A stretch of 64,000 nt of DNA from Paenibacillus oceani (GCF_014705615.1 NZ_JACXJA010000030.1:57611-121610), one strand, 5' to 3'. Positions 45,237 to 54,146 are shown, numbered from the stretch's first letter. Notes: generated by a model not told the origin, from the sequence alone. Numbers and translations are program-made.

Positions 45237-45752
45237 TCATTCCCAGGAATAGCTGGTCGTCAAAAAATCGGCGAACTTCTTGCTCTGCTCGCGGCGGTGG
45301 CGCCTCATATCCGCCCGTCCGTCTCCGGACTGGTGAAGCTGAATCTCCTCTTCGGATTCCGGCACGACCTGCGGCACGGGAATCGGCTTCTTGTTGTCGT
45401 CCAGCGCGACGAAGGTTAGAAAGGAGGTTGCGGCGATATGGCGTTCTCCGCTAAGGAGATCCTCGGTGATGACCTTGACGAACACTTCCATCGAGCTTCG
45501 GCCAGTCCAGGTTACATACGATTCCAGACATACGGAAGCGGTCATCGGGATCGGGGACAGGAAGTCCACCGAATCGGTAGACGCCGTTACCACAAAGCTG
45601 CGGCTATGCTTGGATGCGGCGATGGAGGCGATGTCGTCGATATGCGCCATCAGCTTGCCTCCGAACAGCGTATCGTAGTTATTCACGTCGGTCGGAAATA
45701 CCCGGAACGTCTTGTAACATCTGGACTCTTTCGAGAAACGTTTCTCTACCAC
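45237..45752 (-). CDS. Hotdog-fold acyl-CoA thioesterase (YkhA/BFIT type)
   Basis: 171 aa. NNYDTLFGGKLMAHIDDIASIAASKHSRSFVVTASTDSVDFLSPI is the hotdog signature, with the catalytic Asn and Asp (FGGKLMAHID), followed by VKVITEDLLSGERHIAATSFLTFVALDD. These hydrolyse fatty acyl-CoA. GTG 45752 is preferred because AAAGG lies 9 nt upstream; the GTG at 45785 has no ribosome site. Confidence 0.88.
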   Translation of the reverse strand: MVEKRFSKESRCYKTFRVFPTDVNNYDTLFGGKLMAHIDDIASIAASKHSRSFVVTASTDSVDFLSPIPMTASVCLESYVTWTGRSSMEVFVKVITEDLLSGERHIAATSFLTFVALDDNKKPIPVPQVVPESEEEIQLHQSGDGRADMRRHRREQSKKFADFLTTSYSWE

Positions 45753-45916
45753 TTGATCACGCCTTTCCTTGCTGTCGGTCTCCACTAGGAGTAGGATACC
45801 CTAAAAACGGCTCCGCTTGTGTCATTATACCGCATTGGAAGCAAATAATACGATAACGTCACGGTTTCGCTCCCCTCGATAAAGGTTTGCCACAGCGGAT
45901 ACACGACCGGCACGTT

Positions 45917-45955
45917 CTAAAAATAAACAAGCACCGCTTCACCCCGAAGCAGCGC
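45917..45955 (-). terminator. Terminator of the HD-GYP/chemoreceptor/CheW operon
   Basis: Minus-strand stem GCGCTGCTTC/GAAGCGGTGC followed by TTGTTTATTTTT, 50-90 bp after the CheW stop codon. Confidence 0.65.
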
Positions 45956-46005
45956 CTGCCGTTATGTTGTTTGTCCGGCCCTCCTTAGACAGCGCTCCAC
46001 CGCCA

Positions 46006-46440
46006 TTAATCCCGCAACAGCACTTCATCCAGGTTTAAAAGACCGACCAGTTCCCCTCCCCTGACTCCGATACCGGTAAAAAAAGCTCCGCTCAAATCGC
46101 CGACCCGCTCCGGCGGAGGCTGAACAACCGGGTACAGGGTCACCTTGTTGACCAAATCGACCCGCACCCCTACCGATTGCTCCCGATGCTTAATGACCAC
46201 GATTCGCGTTGATTTGGTATCCGTATCGTCCGCCATGCCGAACAACCTGCGCAGCGAAATGACCGGCACCACGTGCCCGCGCAAATTAATGACACCTTTC
46301 ACATACGGCTTCGAATGCGGAAGAGGCGTAATCGTCTGCAGCCTAATAATTTCATGGATGTGCTCGATGCGGATCGCATAGTTTTCCTCTCCTATGCGAA
46401 ACTCGATATATTGCTCTTGCCGAACGGTAGCCACATTCAC
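46006..46440 (-). CDS. cheW: CheW chemotaxis coupling protein
   Basis: 144 aa. A single CheW domain: QYIEFRIGEENYAIRIEHIHEIIRL, PLPHSKPYVKGVINLRGHVVPVISLRRLFG, RIVVIKHREQSVGVRVDLV and GVRGGELVGLLNLDEVL. CheW links chemoreceptors to the CheA kinase at the membrane. GTG 46440 has GGAGG 7 nt upstream. It starts 22 bp after the chemoreceptor stop, so this receptor has its own adaptor, outside any che/fla operon. Confidence 0.93.
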   Translation of the reverse strand: MNVATVRQEQYIEFRIGEENYAIRIEHIHEIIRLQTITPLPHSKPYVKGVINLRGHVVPVISLRRLFGMADDTDTKSTRIVVIKHREQSVGVRVDLVNKVTLYPVVQPPPERVGDLSGAFFTGIGVRGGELVGLLNLDEVLLRD

Positions 46441-46462
46441 GCTCAAGCCTCCTAACGACAAA

Positions 46463-48052
46463 TTAGCTGATCTTGAACACCGAGACGGACGTGTGCAGCT
46501 CATCCGCCAGCTGAGCCAGAGACTGGCACGTCGCAGCCGTCTCTTCGGAAGACGCCGCCGCTTCCTGACTGCCCGCCGCGATCGTCTCTACCGAGCTCAT
46601 TACTTCCGTAGCCTGGGCCGACTGCTCCTCGCTTGCCGCGGCAATTTCATTCACTTTACCCGCTGTCGTATCGACCATGCTGGCAATCCGCTGGAACGCA
46701 TCGCCCATTTTGACCGATTGCTCCGTACTGACGAGTACTGCGGAGACGCTTTGCTTCGTATTGTCCTGCATCGTCTTGATGATCGTCGAGATCTGCTTGG
46801 TCGCTTCGCTGCTTCGTTCCGCCAGCTTGCGAACCTCGTCGGCGACTACGGCGAAGCCTCTGCCCTGATCCCCCGCCCGGGCCGCTTCGATCGCCGCGTT
46901 CAGGGCAAGCAGATTGGTTTGATCGGCGATCTCGTCAATTACCTCGATAATATCTCCGATGCGCTGCGAATCCTCTTCGAGACGCGACATTTTTTCATTC
47001 ACCGCCTGCATCCCGGCGACGGACGCCTCCACCGCTTGACCGCCCTCGCTTGCGGTACGCACCGTGTCCGAGGACAGCTCGGCCGCTTGCTCCGCGCTGC
47101 GGGCCACGGAATGAATCGCGGACGTCAGTTCGCCGAACAGGTCGGTGATCGTTTGCGCCGATTGGGCCTGGCTGGAGCTGCTGCTTGCGATCTCTTCCGT
47201 ACTCGCCGATATTTGCTCGGACGCCGCCGCCACGCTTTGGGACGATTGGACGATTCCGCCGATCAGTCTTTGCAGATTATGAATCATCTCGTTAAGCGAG
47301 CCGGCCAATTGGCCGATCTCATCGCGCGTATCGATCTCGGATTGCTCCCGTAGGTCACCCTCCGCGACTTTCGCAATGAGTTGCACCATCCGTCCCAGCG
47401 GATTCGCGATCGTCCGCGCTATGTAATAACCGAGCAAAATGCTGATCACAAAAGCCAAGATGATGACCGCAACCGTTACGTTGCGCGCCGATTGATAAGA
47501 TTCGCCGGATTCCACATACGTCGCTCCGGCAATCTCTACGTTCATGTCGATCAGCTTCGTCAGATGCGTTCTCATTTTCGTCCCGACCGGGTTCAGTTCC
47601 TCCAGCTGAAATTTGCGGAACGCTTCCCAGTCGTTTTGATACGTAATTTGGCGAGCCTGATCGAACAGCTTATCGTAAGCGGCGTATGCCGTATCGAACG
47701 CTTTCAGTTCGTCCTGCTCCTCTTTTGTAACGGCAACTTTCCGGTAAGATTCGATCTTGTCGACGAACTCTTTTTTGTATTCGTCGATTTCCCGGGACAG
47801 CTGATCCAACTGTGATTTGTCGGTCGTCGTGCTCATTTCCCGGATGGCTACACGCATCTGCTGATAGCTGATCTGCGCGGCCGACAGGTCTCGTACCGAG
47901 ACGAGATTGTTGTTGTACACTTCCCGGACGTTTCCGTTTAACATACTCATATTGGATAAGGCATACATACCTACGGCCGCCAGCAAAACCGCAACCGTTA
48001 CAAAAGCGGAAATCAGTTTAACGGATGTTTTCAAGTTCAGGAACCATCTCAT
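46463..48052 (-). CDS. Methyl-accepting chemotaxis protein with 4-helix-bundle sensor
   Basis: 529 aa. Membrane helix near residues 12-32, periplasm-facing four-helix-bundle sensor (about 33-185, [17 protein letters not shown]), second helix (about 188-208), HAMP (about 209-262), and a long signalling hairpin whose tip [40 protein letters not shown] is intact. The ligand is unknown. ATG 48052 has GGAGGAG upstream and overlaps the HD-GYP stop (ATGA), giving translational coupling. The CheW gene follows immediately. Confidence 0.93.
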   Translation of the reverse strand: MRWFLNLKTSVKLISAFVTVAVLLAAVGMYALSNMSMLNGNVREVYNNNLVSVRDLSAAQISYQQMRVAIREMSTTTDKSQLDQLSREIDEYKKEFVDKIESYRKVAVTKEEQDELKAFDTAYAAYDKLFDQARQITYQNDWEAFRKFQLEELNPVGTKMRTHLTKLIDMNVEIAGATYVESGESYQSARNVTVAVIILAFVISILLGYYIARTIANPLGRMVQLIAKVAEGDLREQSEIDTRDEIGQLAGSLNEMIHNLQRLIGGIVQSSQSVAAASEQISASTEEIASSSSSQAQSAQTITDLFGELTSAIHSVARSAEQAAELSSDTVRTASEGGQAVEASVAGMQAVNEKMSRLEEDSQRIGDIIEVIDEIADQTNLLALNAAIEAARAGDQGRGFAVVADEVRKLAERSSEATKQISTIIKTMQDNTKQSVSAVLVSTEQSVKMGDAFQRIASMVDTTAGKVNEIAAASEEQSAQATEVMSSVETIAAGSQEAAASSEETAATCQSLAQLADELHTSVSVFKIS

Positions 48053-48735
48053 TGTCCACTTCTCCTCCATGCTGTAGCATTCATTTGCGCCTCGTGAACA
48101 TTTGTCTCCAAATTCCGCTTCCATCTCGAAGAACCCGGAAAGGGATACGTCTCGCAAAATTCAGTCGCCGCCCGAAATGACTCGAAAGGCACATTCAAAA
48201 ACAATTCGACCGCGTCCGGATCGAATTGTGTGCCGCTTTGCCTGCGCAGCTCCTCTTTGGCCTGCTCGACAGACAACCCTCTGCGGTAGGGCCGATTCGA
48301 CACCATCGTGTCGAAGGCGTCGATCACCGAGCATACCCGCGCCCATTCGGGAATCTCGCTTCCTTTCAAACCATGCGGATACCCCAGACCGTCCCATCGC
48401 TCGTGATGATATTGCACGATATCGGCTACAGGAGGGTGCATGTAGCCGTTGATATGAAGCAGTCTCATCCCGATTTCCGGATGTCTTCTCATGCTTCTCC
48501 ACTCCTCGGAGGTCAGAACGGTCGGCTTGTGTAAAATCTCAAGCGGAATCATCCGTTTCCCGATGTCGTGAATGCAGCAGCCCGCGACAAAAGCTTCCTT
48601 CTCTTCTTCCGTCCACCCCGATACATGGGCGGCTACAATCCGCGCCAGATGCCCGACCCGCAAGCTGTGCTCGTAGGTCATCCGGTCGCCTTTGTCCAAG
48701 AAACGGCGCAGACAATCCTCCATTATGCTCTTCAC
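48049..48735 (-). CDS. HD-GYP domain protein (c-di-GMP phosphodiesterase type)
   Basis: 228 aa, a stand-alone HD-GYP domain. [55 protein letters not shown] (GYP motif) and [14 protein letters not shown] supply the metal-binding His/Asp set, so it should be active against cyclic di-GMP. GTG 48735 has AAAGGAG about 10 nt upstream and overlaps the stop of a 31-codon leader frame (GTGA). Downstream it overlaps the chemoreceptor start. The operon leader, HD-GYP, MCP, CheW begins about 160 bp from an invertible-looking recombinase segment. Confidence 0.93.
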   Translation of the reverse strand: MKSIMEDCLRRFLDKGDRMTYEHSLRVGHLARIVAAHVSGWTEEEKEAFVAGCCIHDIGKRMIPLEILHKPTVLTSEEWRSMRRHPEIGMRLLHINGYMHPPVADIVQYHHERWDGLGYPHGLKGSEIPEWARVCSVIDAFDTMVSNRPYRRGLSVEQAKEELRRQSGTQFDPDAVELFLNVPFESFRAATEFCETYPFPGSSRWKRNLETNVHEAQMNATAWRRSGQ

Positions 48736-48827
48736 CGGAACTCTACTCCTTTACGTCCAGAAGCCGGAGCCGGCCTTTCGCCTTTAGACGTAAGAGCTGC
48801 TGTACCAGGCCGGAATGCTTGATCCAT
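48732..48827 (-). CDS. 31-codon leader frame coupled to the HD-GYP gene
   Basis: ATG 48827 follows a strong AAAGGAGG. The frame encodes 31 basic residues (ending SGRKGVEFR) and its TGA overlaps the GTG start of the HD-GYP gene. It is too short for domain recognition. It may be a leader that couples or gates HD-GYP translation. Confidence 0.45.
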   Translation of the reverse strand: MDQAFRPGTAALTSKGERPAPASGRKGVEFR

Positions 48828-48892
48828 CAAAGCAAGGTCCCTCCTTTATCAACATATTTACTATCCGTAACGAACTCCGCTTTCCTCAAATA

Positions 48893-48915
48893 GAACAAAA
48901 TACCCATTTTGTTAG
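48893..48915 (+). repeat. Left 23-bp inverted repeat (candidate recombination site)
   Basis: Perfect inverse complement of 49704-49726. Core AACAAAATACCCATTTTGTT is itself a pair of 8-bp arms around a 4-bp asymmetric centre, the architecture of a tyrosine-recombinase core site. The flanking bases differ, so the match is exactly 23 bp. Confidence 0.85.
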
Positions 48916-48966
48916 ATCTGAAACCCTAAGTCTAAAGGCTCATTTCCCTTGTGGGAGTAAGGAACG

Positions 48967-48995
48967 TTGCAATTTCGACAATAATCGCCGATAAT
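48967..48995 (+). promoter_or_regulatory. Promoter of the recombinase gene
   Basis: TTGCAA (48967-48972), 17-bp spacer, GATAAT (48990-48995). The spacer holds a Spo0A-box-like TTCGACA (48974-48980). GCCGATAA at 48987-48994 equals the sigma-D -10 core, but its -35 is poor. Confidence 0.55.
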
Positions 48996-49051
48996 CTTAT
49001 ATAACATTATGTTTCAAAATATTGTATTTAATCTAACTAACGGAGACTCTC

Positions 49052-49615
49052 ATGACCAACAGACGAGGTGCCAATGCCGTAGAACCGATACGCGACTTGG
49101 AGCAAATCCAGCAAATCAAAGAATATTTGCTTCACCGGTCTTACCGGGATTATTTTTTATTTGTTTTCGGCATTAATTCGGGATTGCGGATCAGCGATAT
49201 TTTGCCGTTGCGGGTTATGGATGTGAAGTATACGAAGCATCTGAAAGTTCGCGAGAAGAAGACGGGCAATGCACGTAAAACGATCATTACCGACACGCTC
49301 CGGAACGAAATTGAAAAGTACACGAAACGGTACGCAGACTCGGATTACTTGTTCCCGTCGAAGAAAGGAGGCGTTCCGATCAGCCGGATTCAGGCCTGGC
49401 ATATTATTCATCAGGCCGCCAAAGCATGCCGGGTAGAAGGGGCGATCGGAACACATACATTGCGGAAAACGTTCGGATATCACTTCTATCAGAAGACGAA
49501 AGATGTGGCGATGCTGCAATACATATTTGGACATTCCAGTCCTTCCATCACACTGCGATATATCGGAATTAACGACGATATGGTGGACGAGGCATTGGAA
49601 TCCTTTTCCTTATAG
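49052..49615 (+). CDS. Small tyrosine recombinase lacking the N-terminal core-binding domain
   Basis: 187 aa, catalytic domain only; phage integrases and XerC/D are about 300-400 aa. All active-site residues are present: Arg46 (SGLRISD), Lys70 (EKKTGN), His135 and Arg138 (THTLRKTFGYHFY), His161 (FGHSS) and Tyr170 (TLRYIG). ATG 49052 has CGGAG 6 nt upstream. The gene is enclosed by 23-bp inverted repeats at 48893 and 49704 that look like its own recombination sites. The absence of any phage or ICE gene nearby argues for a local inversion role rather than integration. Similar short integrases occur in Firmicutes with mostly unknown targets. Confidence 0.9.
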   Translation: MTNRRGANAVEPIRDLEQIQQIKEYLLHRSYRDYFLFVFGINSGLRISDILPLRVMDVKYTKHLKVREKKTGNARKTIITDTLRNEIEKYTKRYADSDYLFPSKKGGVPISRIQAWHIIHQAAKACRVEGAIGTHTLRKTFGYHFYQKTKDVAMLQYIFGHSSPSITLRYIGINDDMVDEALESFSL

Positions 49616-49648
49616 AACGAAAATTGTCTGACTATGTCGAAATTCTAA

Positions 49649-49677
49649 ATGACAACTTGTTCCATAACCAGTATAAT
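49649..49677 (+). promoter_or_regulatory. Outward-facing near-consensus promoter inside the segment
   Basis: ATGACA (49649-49654), 17-bp spacer, perfect TATAAT (49672-49677). It lies after the recombinase gene and points across the right inverted repeat, 26 bp away, into non-coding DNA. No plus-strand gene follows in this orientation. A Spo0A-box-like TGTCGAA lies just upstream at 49635-49641. Confidence 0.6.
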
Positions 49678-49703
49678 GATACTGTCTATGCCTTCCTCCT
49701 AAC

Positions 49704-49726
49704 CTAACAAAATGGGTATTTTGTTC
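49704..49726 (-). repeat. Right 23-bp inverted repeat (candidate recombination site)
   Basis: Exact inverse complement of 48893-48915, 88 bp after the recombinase stop codon. Confidence 0.85.
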
Positions 49727-49943
49727 AGCAACAGTATTGGTATCCCCTAAACCGGTTGGCACCATTCGATCGGACCGCCTGTTTACCATCGAGCTATGTC
49801 GTGAATCCGGACATGAAACCGCTTTTCTATAGAAGAAATTCGAAGTTCTTTCGATAACTCGATCCGCCTTGATCTGACGCATACGAGTTGTGCCCCGCTG
49901 GTTTCCTAGCTGCGGGGCTTCTTTTATATGAGAACAAACAGAA

Positions 49944-50140
49944 GGATAAGAGCGATTTACACCTTTTAATCTTCATCTTTTGTCCCTACGTCAGGGAATA
50001 GAGACGGTTTGCACCTCTTATTTCAACAGTTTTACCGGAACTCGGGTACTTTTATGAGACTTAGAAGCTGGAAACCGCTCTTATTTTCTCTTCGATCCTG
50101 ATAACTGACCAAATAAGAGTTATAAACCGCCTTTATGCTC
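49944..50140. repeat. Four-unit dispersed repeat, copy 3
   Basis: Units at about 49944 and 49995 direct (ATAAGAGCGATTTACACC, AATAGAGACGGTTTGCACC), those at about 50065 and 50110 inverted (GGAAACCGCTCTTATT, AACCGCCTTTAT). More eroded than the others; same orientation as copy 1. The stretch 49727-49943 before it contains no recognisable gene. Confidence 0.75.
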
Positions 50141-50207
50141 TATCCAAGCCTCTGCCAAAAATTAAAGAGCCTCTCGGACTCACTCCTCCGGAAGGCTATT
50201 CTTCAAA

Positions 50208-51530
50208 CTAATATTGATTTTTCGGCTGCTTCGTAATCCGGTACATCCCCGAGTGCAGCAAGTCGACGCTCACCTCTATAGATCCGAGCGTATAATCCTC
50301 GAGCGGAGTCGTGCCGTTATGCGTCAGCCTGCTCCAGACCGGAAAATGTTGACGGTACAGCTCATGGTTGAGGTGAAACAAATCCAGCCCCTTCTCCCGG
50401 CCATGCTCGAACGTTTGCCGGATCTGCGAGCTTACCGCTTTGATCGTCTCCTGTTCGATTTCTTGTTCCGTCATCCCCTCCAGCAACTCGGCGATCGTAG
50501 CCGTACAGCTGAATCGGACCGAAAACCGGTTGCTGCCGCCCTGCTCGTCAAACCGGATATCCGCCCGGATATTCTCGATCGACATCGACACCGACGGCTG
50601 CCCGTCTTTGCTGATCACCAGATCGCCCCGTCTCGAATGGGCCTCCATCCAGCGAAGCCCAGTCAGCTCCGAATCTTTGACGAAGACCGGATCATTATGC
50701 TGAGAGAGGAAATAAATCCCCGCCACCACCAGCTTCGTATCGGCCGTCGATCGCCAGCATCGGCAGCAGCAAACTATTGCCGGGCTCGCGGAGTTGCGAG
50801 ACCATCTTATGCAGCCGGAGCGGACGAATAAAAGAGCGCTGCCGGTAGTTGTCTTCCGGCTGGTGCAGAATCGATGCGAGCGGGGACAAATTAAAGAAAG
50901 GCGTGACCGTAAACAACCGGTCGATCGGTTCGTTCGTGCCATACACCCACTGCGTATACCGGATTTCGCGGAAACGGATCAATCCCTCCAAATACTGAAG
51001 GGCGCCGTGTTTTAAAGCCTCCTGGCTAAAGACGATCGACGATACTTGTCCCCAACACGCGCTGCTGCGACGTCTTGTACAGCCGGTTCATCGCATCGAC
51101 GACGGTAATGCCCTCCTCCTTGCCCGACCACACGTTTCCGGTTGCACCGCCTTTGGAAAAGTCAGGCTTCGATACGTTGGAGAAGTCGAGCAGTTGGGCG
51201 TATACGACATATTTGCCGTCCCAGGTGATCGTATCCAGAAGCGACACAAATCCGACGATGGCGAAATAAACGATCAGGACGAATCGAAGTAGGGCACCGG
51301 GAACGATCCCGTACCGTTGGTGCAGCCAGTCGGTCAGCTTCTTCCGGTCGGTCGTGCGGATCGTGACATACAGCGGCGCTACCCATAGCAAAGCAGGCAG
51401 TATGGCGGCGGCCGCGCCGATCCAGGAATCTCTTTTGGCTGTCGAGAGCAGGACGGGAATCAACAGGACGTGATTGGAAATACCGATAAACGCATCGATT
51501 CTCTCCCGTATGGCAGGCTGGTCTTGGTAG
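50208..51530 (-). pseudogene. Decayed gerAB-gerAC germination-receptor fusion
   Basis: Read on the minus strand, the first ~85 codons (51528 to about 51280: FIGISNHVLLIPVLLSTAKRDSWIG, then LLRFVLIVYFAIVGFVS) are the N-terminal part of a GerAB-type permease without a usable start codon. They run straight into GerAC N-terminal sequence (DGKYVVYAQLLDFSNV, TSQQRV). Most of gerAB and the gerAC lipobox are missing. Two frameshifts then break GerAC: near 51055 (frame resumes SSIVFSQEALKHGALQYLEGL) and near 50755 (resumes TADTKLVVAGIYFLS). The C-terminal GerAC domain to 50208 is otherwise recognisable. A relic of a spore germinant receptor, surely non-functional. Confidence 0.85.
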
Positions 51531-51583
51531 ATTCAAGTTATCTTTTGTAAGCGGGTCGCTTCTTATACCAAAATCCGGATACG

Positions 51584-51646
51584 TCAAAAAGAGCCGGAGA
51601 AACGTCCATATCGCTTCGCGCAATACGAACCGTCCTTCGGCTCTAT
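51584..51646 (-). terminator. Terminator of the two-component operon
   Basis: AGAGCCG/CGGCTCT stem (51590-51596 with 51638-51644), followed in minus reading by CTTTTTGACG. Confidence 0.6.
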
Positions 51647-51658
51647 CCGTTCCCAAGC

Positions 51659-53140
51659 TTATTCCGGCGTCCCGCTACGGGGAAGCCGGACGGTAAAGGT
51701 GCTCCCCGCTCCAGACGCGCTCCAGGCGTGAATCGTCCCACTGTGAGCGTCCACAATCGACTTCGTGATGGCAAGACCGAGTCCCGCCCCGCCCGACTTG
51801 CGGGTACGCGACGATTCCCCCCGGTAGAAGCGGTCGAACACATACGGGAGATGCTCCTCGAGAATACCCGGGCCGTTATCCGCTACGGCAAGCTCAACCC
51901 CGTCTTCCGTCCCGGTTAAAGTCACCCTGATGCGGCCCGACTTCGGATCGGTATGCTGGACCGCGTTCTGGAACAGGTTCAGCACCACCTGCTTGATCTT
52001 GTCCGTGTCGTACCGGCATTTCGCTGCGGATTCGATCCGGAGCACGACCTCCCGTTCGCCTGCCAGCAGCCGCAGCTGGGACTCCATCTCTGTCAGCAGC
52101 CGGCCCAGATCGCCTTCGCTCCATACGACGGAAGGCGCGCGGTCCAGCTTGGCGAGCAGCAGCAGATCGTGGACCAGCTTGTTGATTCGCTCCGATTCGC
52201 CGTACATGCTCGTCAGCGCTTTCTCCAGTTGGTTCGGTTGATACATCGCTCCGCGCAGCAGCACCTCGAGAAAGCCGTGAATCGACGTAAGCGGCGTCCG
52301 CAGCTCATGAGAAGCGTCCGCGACGAACCGCCGCATCTGTTCCTTGGCCTCCTTCTCCGCAAGGAAGGAAGCCTCCAGCCTCTCCAGCATGCCGTTAAAC
52401 GACACGGCCAGCCGATCGATCTCCTGCTGGCCTTGCCGGGAAGGGAACCGTTCGTCGAGATTGCCGGCGTCGATCCGTTCCACGGTATCCACGATTTTGG
52501 ACAAAGGAACGAGCGTCCGACGCAATACGGGAATAAAGGCAAGCAGGCCAAGCAGCAGCGCAAGCAAGGAGAGCGCGGAGAACACGAAGAGCTGATTAAC
52601 CGCGACGTCGTGGAGCGGCGCCGTACTCATGCTTAGCTGGGCGACGCCGAGGATGCGCCCCCGGGAATCGATCGGCTGCAGCACGACCAGTTGCTCGGCT
52701 CCTTGCGCATCGCGCATCACGGAATAGTGCAGCCCGTCCTTCGGCTTCGGCTTCAGCTTCATCGCTTCCTCGTATTCGGCATCCTCCAGCCTCGGCGGCT
52801 CACCGGCCTCCGGCCATCCGGACATATTGGTGAACGTGCCGGACGCATCGATGACGGCGAACGTCATATCCGGGAAGTACAGCATCGGCTTGCGTCCTCC
52901 CGGCCCTTCGTACCCCCAGTCCCCCGTGCTCAGAAGCACCTCCCGGGGAACCGAACGAAGCTGGCCCTGCATGCTTTCCGCTTTGTTTTTAAACAAAAAC
53001 TCGCGCATGAACACGTACTGGAATAACCCGATAAACAGTAAAATGACGGCTATAACAAGCAAAGACCGGGCCAGCAGTTGGAACCGCAGCGAATGCGGCG
53101 TTAAAGCCCGGGGAAACCGGAACCGTCCCCGCTTCTTCAT
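51659..53140 (-). CDS. Sensor histidine kinase (HPK1, HAMP)
   Basis: 493 aa. Two membrane helices (about 25-45 and 185-205) enclose an extracellular sensor. HAMP (about 206-260), then HisKA with the phosphorylated His in FVADASHELRTPLTSIHGF, and HATPase with N box NLFQNAVQHT, G1 DNGPGI, F box YVFDRFYRG and G2 GGAGLGLAI. All catalytic boxes are present. ATG 53140 overlaps the stop of the response regulator by 4 nt. The stimulus is unknown. Confidence 0.93.
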   Translation of the reverse strand: MKKRGRFRFPRALTPHSLRFQLLARSLLVIAVILLFIGLFQYVFMREFLFKNKAESMQGQLRSVPREVLLSTGDWGYEGPGGRKPMLYFPDMTFAVIDASGTFTNMSGWPEAGEPPRLEDAEYEEAMKLKPKPKDGLHYSVMRDAQGAEQLVVLQPIDSRGRILGVAQLSMSTAPLHDVAVNQLFVFSALSLLALLLGLLAFIPVLRRTLVPLSKIVDTVERIDAGNLDERFPSRQGQQEIDRLAVSFNGMLERLEASFLAEKEAKEQMRRFVADASHELRTPLTSIHGFLEVLLRGAMYQPNQLEKALTSMYGESERINKLVHDLLLLAKLDRAPSVVWSEGDLGRLLTEMESQLRLLAGEREVVLRIESAAKCRYDTDKIKQVVLNLFQNAVQHTDPKSGRIRVTLTGTEDGVELAVADNGPGILEEHLPYVFDRFYRGESSRTRKSGGAGLGLAITKSIVDAHSGTIHAWSASGAGSTFTVRLPRSGTPE

Positions 53141-53820
53141 GTCACATCCACCCTGTAGCCCGCTCCCCGCAGCGTGCGGATGACCCGATGCTCCTTGTCT
53201 CCGAGCTTATCTCTCAAGGACCGGATGTACACCTCGACGATATTTTCCTCGCCGCCGAAATCGTACCCCCACACCTTGTCCAAAATCATACTTTTGCTAA
53301 GGACGAGCCCGTGATTGGTCACCAAAAATTTGAGCAGCTCGTATTCGGTAGGGGACAGCTCCAGCACTTTATCCGCGTAACTGATCTCTTTGCGGCGATC
53401 GTCGATCCGGAACGGCCCGGCAGCCACTTCGCCCAGCAGATTCGGGAACTGATTCCGCACCCTGGCATGGAGACGGGCGAGCAGCTCTTCGAAGCTGAAC
53501 GGCTTGACGACATAGTCGTCGGCCCCGAGCGTCAGCCCTTTCACACGGTCGTCCACCTCGTCTTTGGCCGACAGCATAATGATCGCGACATTTTCCGACT
53601 TTTTCAGCATCTTGCACACCTCGAAGCCGTCCATCCCGGGCATCATCACGTCGAGAATGGCGACATGCGGCTGAAATTGTCTGGCGACCGTGATCGCGGT
53701 CATCCCGTCCTGTGCCGTCTGTACGTCGAAACCTTCGTTCGTCAGTCCCAGCTCCAGAAATTGCAATATATTCGGCTCGTCGTCGACAAGCAGCACTTTA
53801 ATCCCCTTAAGCTGGCGCAT
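53137..53820 (-). CDS. OmpR/PhoB-family response regulator
   Basis: 227 aa. Receiver domain (about 7-120) with the acidic pocket LLVDDEP, phosphorylated Asp in HVAILDVMMPGMDG, and the conserved Lys in DDYVVKPFSFEEL. Winged-helix DNA-binding domain (about 130-225) with LELSPTEYELLKFLVTNHGLVLSKSMILDKVWGYD and VIRTLRGAGYRV. It is transcribed first and translationally coupled to the kinase. Targets unknown. Confidence 0.95.
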   Translation of the reverse strand: MRQLKGIKVLLVDDEPNILQFLELGLTNEGFDVQTAQDGMTAITVARQFQPHVAILDVMMPGMDGFEVCKMLKKSENVAIIMLSAKDEVDDRVKGLTLGADDYVVKPFSFEELLARLHARVRNQFPNLLGEVAAGPFRIDDRRKEISYADKVLELSPTEYELLKFLVTNHGLVLSKSMILDKVWGYDFGGEENIVEVYIRSLRDKLGDKEHRVIRTLRGAGYRVDVT

Positions 53821-54058
53821 CCTGGAAACCTCCCCAGTGTGTACTTCTTCTATTATCGCCCGCCACCCTGAAACGATGCTGAGCGGAACCTGAATGGCAA
53901 CTGAACGTTTATGAGAGCATCCTTTGAGCCCTCTTGAGCCTGCTGCCGCTATTCACCTTCAAACAAGCGCATCGGGTGTGCAGCGCCGTTTTAACCGAGG
54001 TCTAGCTTTACGATACACGGAACCGTGGACCCGATCAAGAAATCATGCGCCGACATGC

Positions 54059-54110
54059 AAAAAAACTGCCGAAAAGCCTCTAATCAGGCTTAACCGGCAG
54101 TTTTCGTTTT
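54059..54110. terminator. Bidirectional terminator after the YhgE gene
   Basis: AAACTGCCG/CGGCAGTTT outer stem and AAGCCT/AGGCTT inner stem with A-run and T-run on the two sides. The rest of the gap 53821-54146 holds no recognisable feature. Confidence 0.8.
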
Positions 54111-54146
54111 TGTTACGAGTTCCTCCGGAACCGCTTCTGCATCCGG

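Larger units (their letters stand above)
48893..49726. mobile_element. Candidate invertible DNA segment encoding its own recombinase
   Basis: 834 bp bounded by perfect 23-bp inverted repeats. It contains one gene, a tyrosine recombinase, with a promoter at its left side and a second, outward-facing promoter near its right end. Inversion would place that second promoter just upstream of the minus-strand HD-GYP/chemoreceptor/CheW operon. Inversion itself is inferred, not shown. Confidence 0.6.

Noticed and set aside
48893..48915. Inverted repeats beside the recombinase read as terminators
   Set aside because: Arms are AT-rich and there is no T-run; the left copy follows no gene, and the two are identical over 23 bp, which fits recombination sites better.
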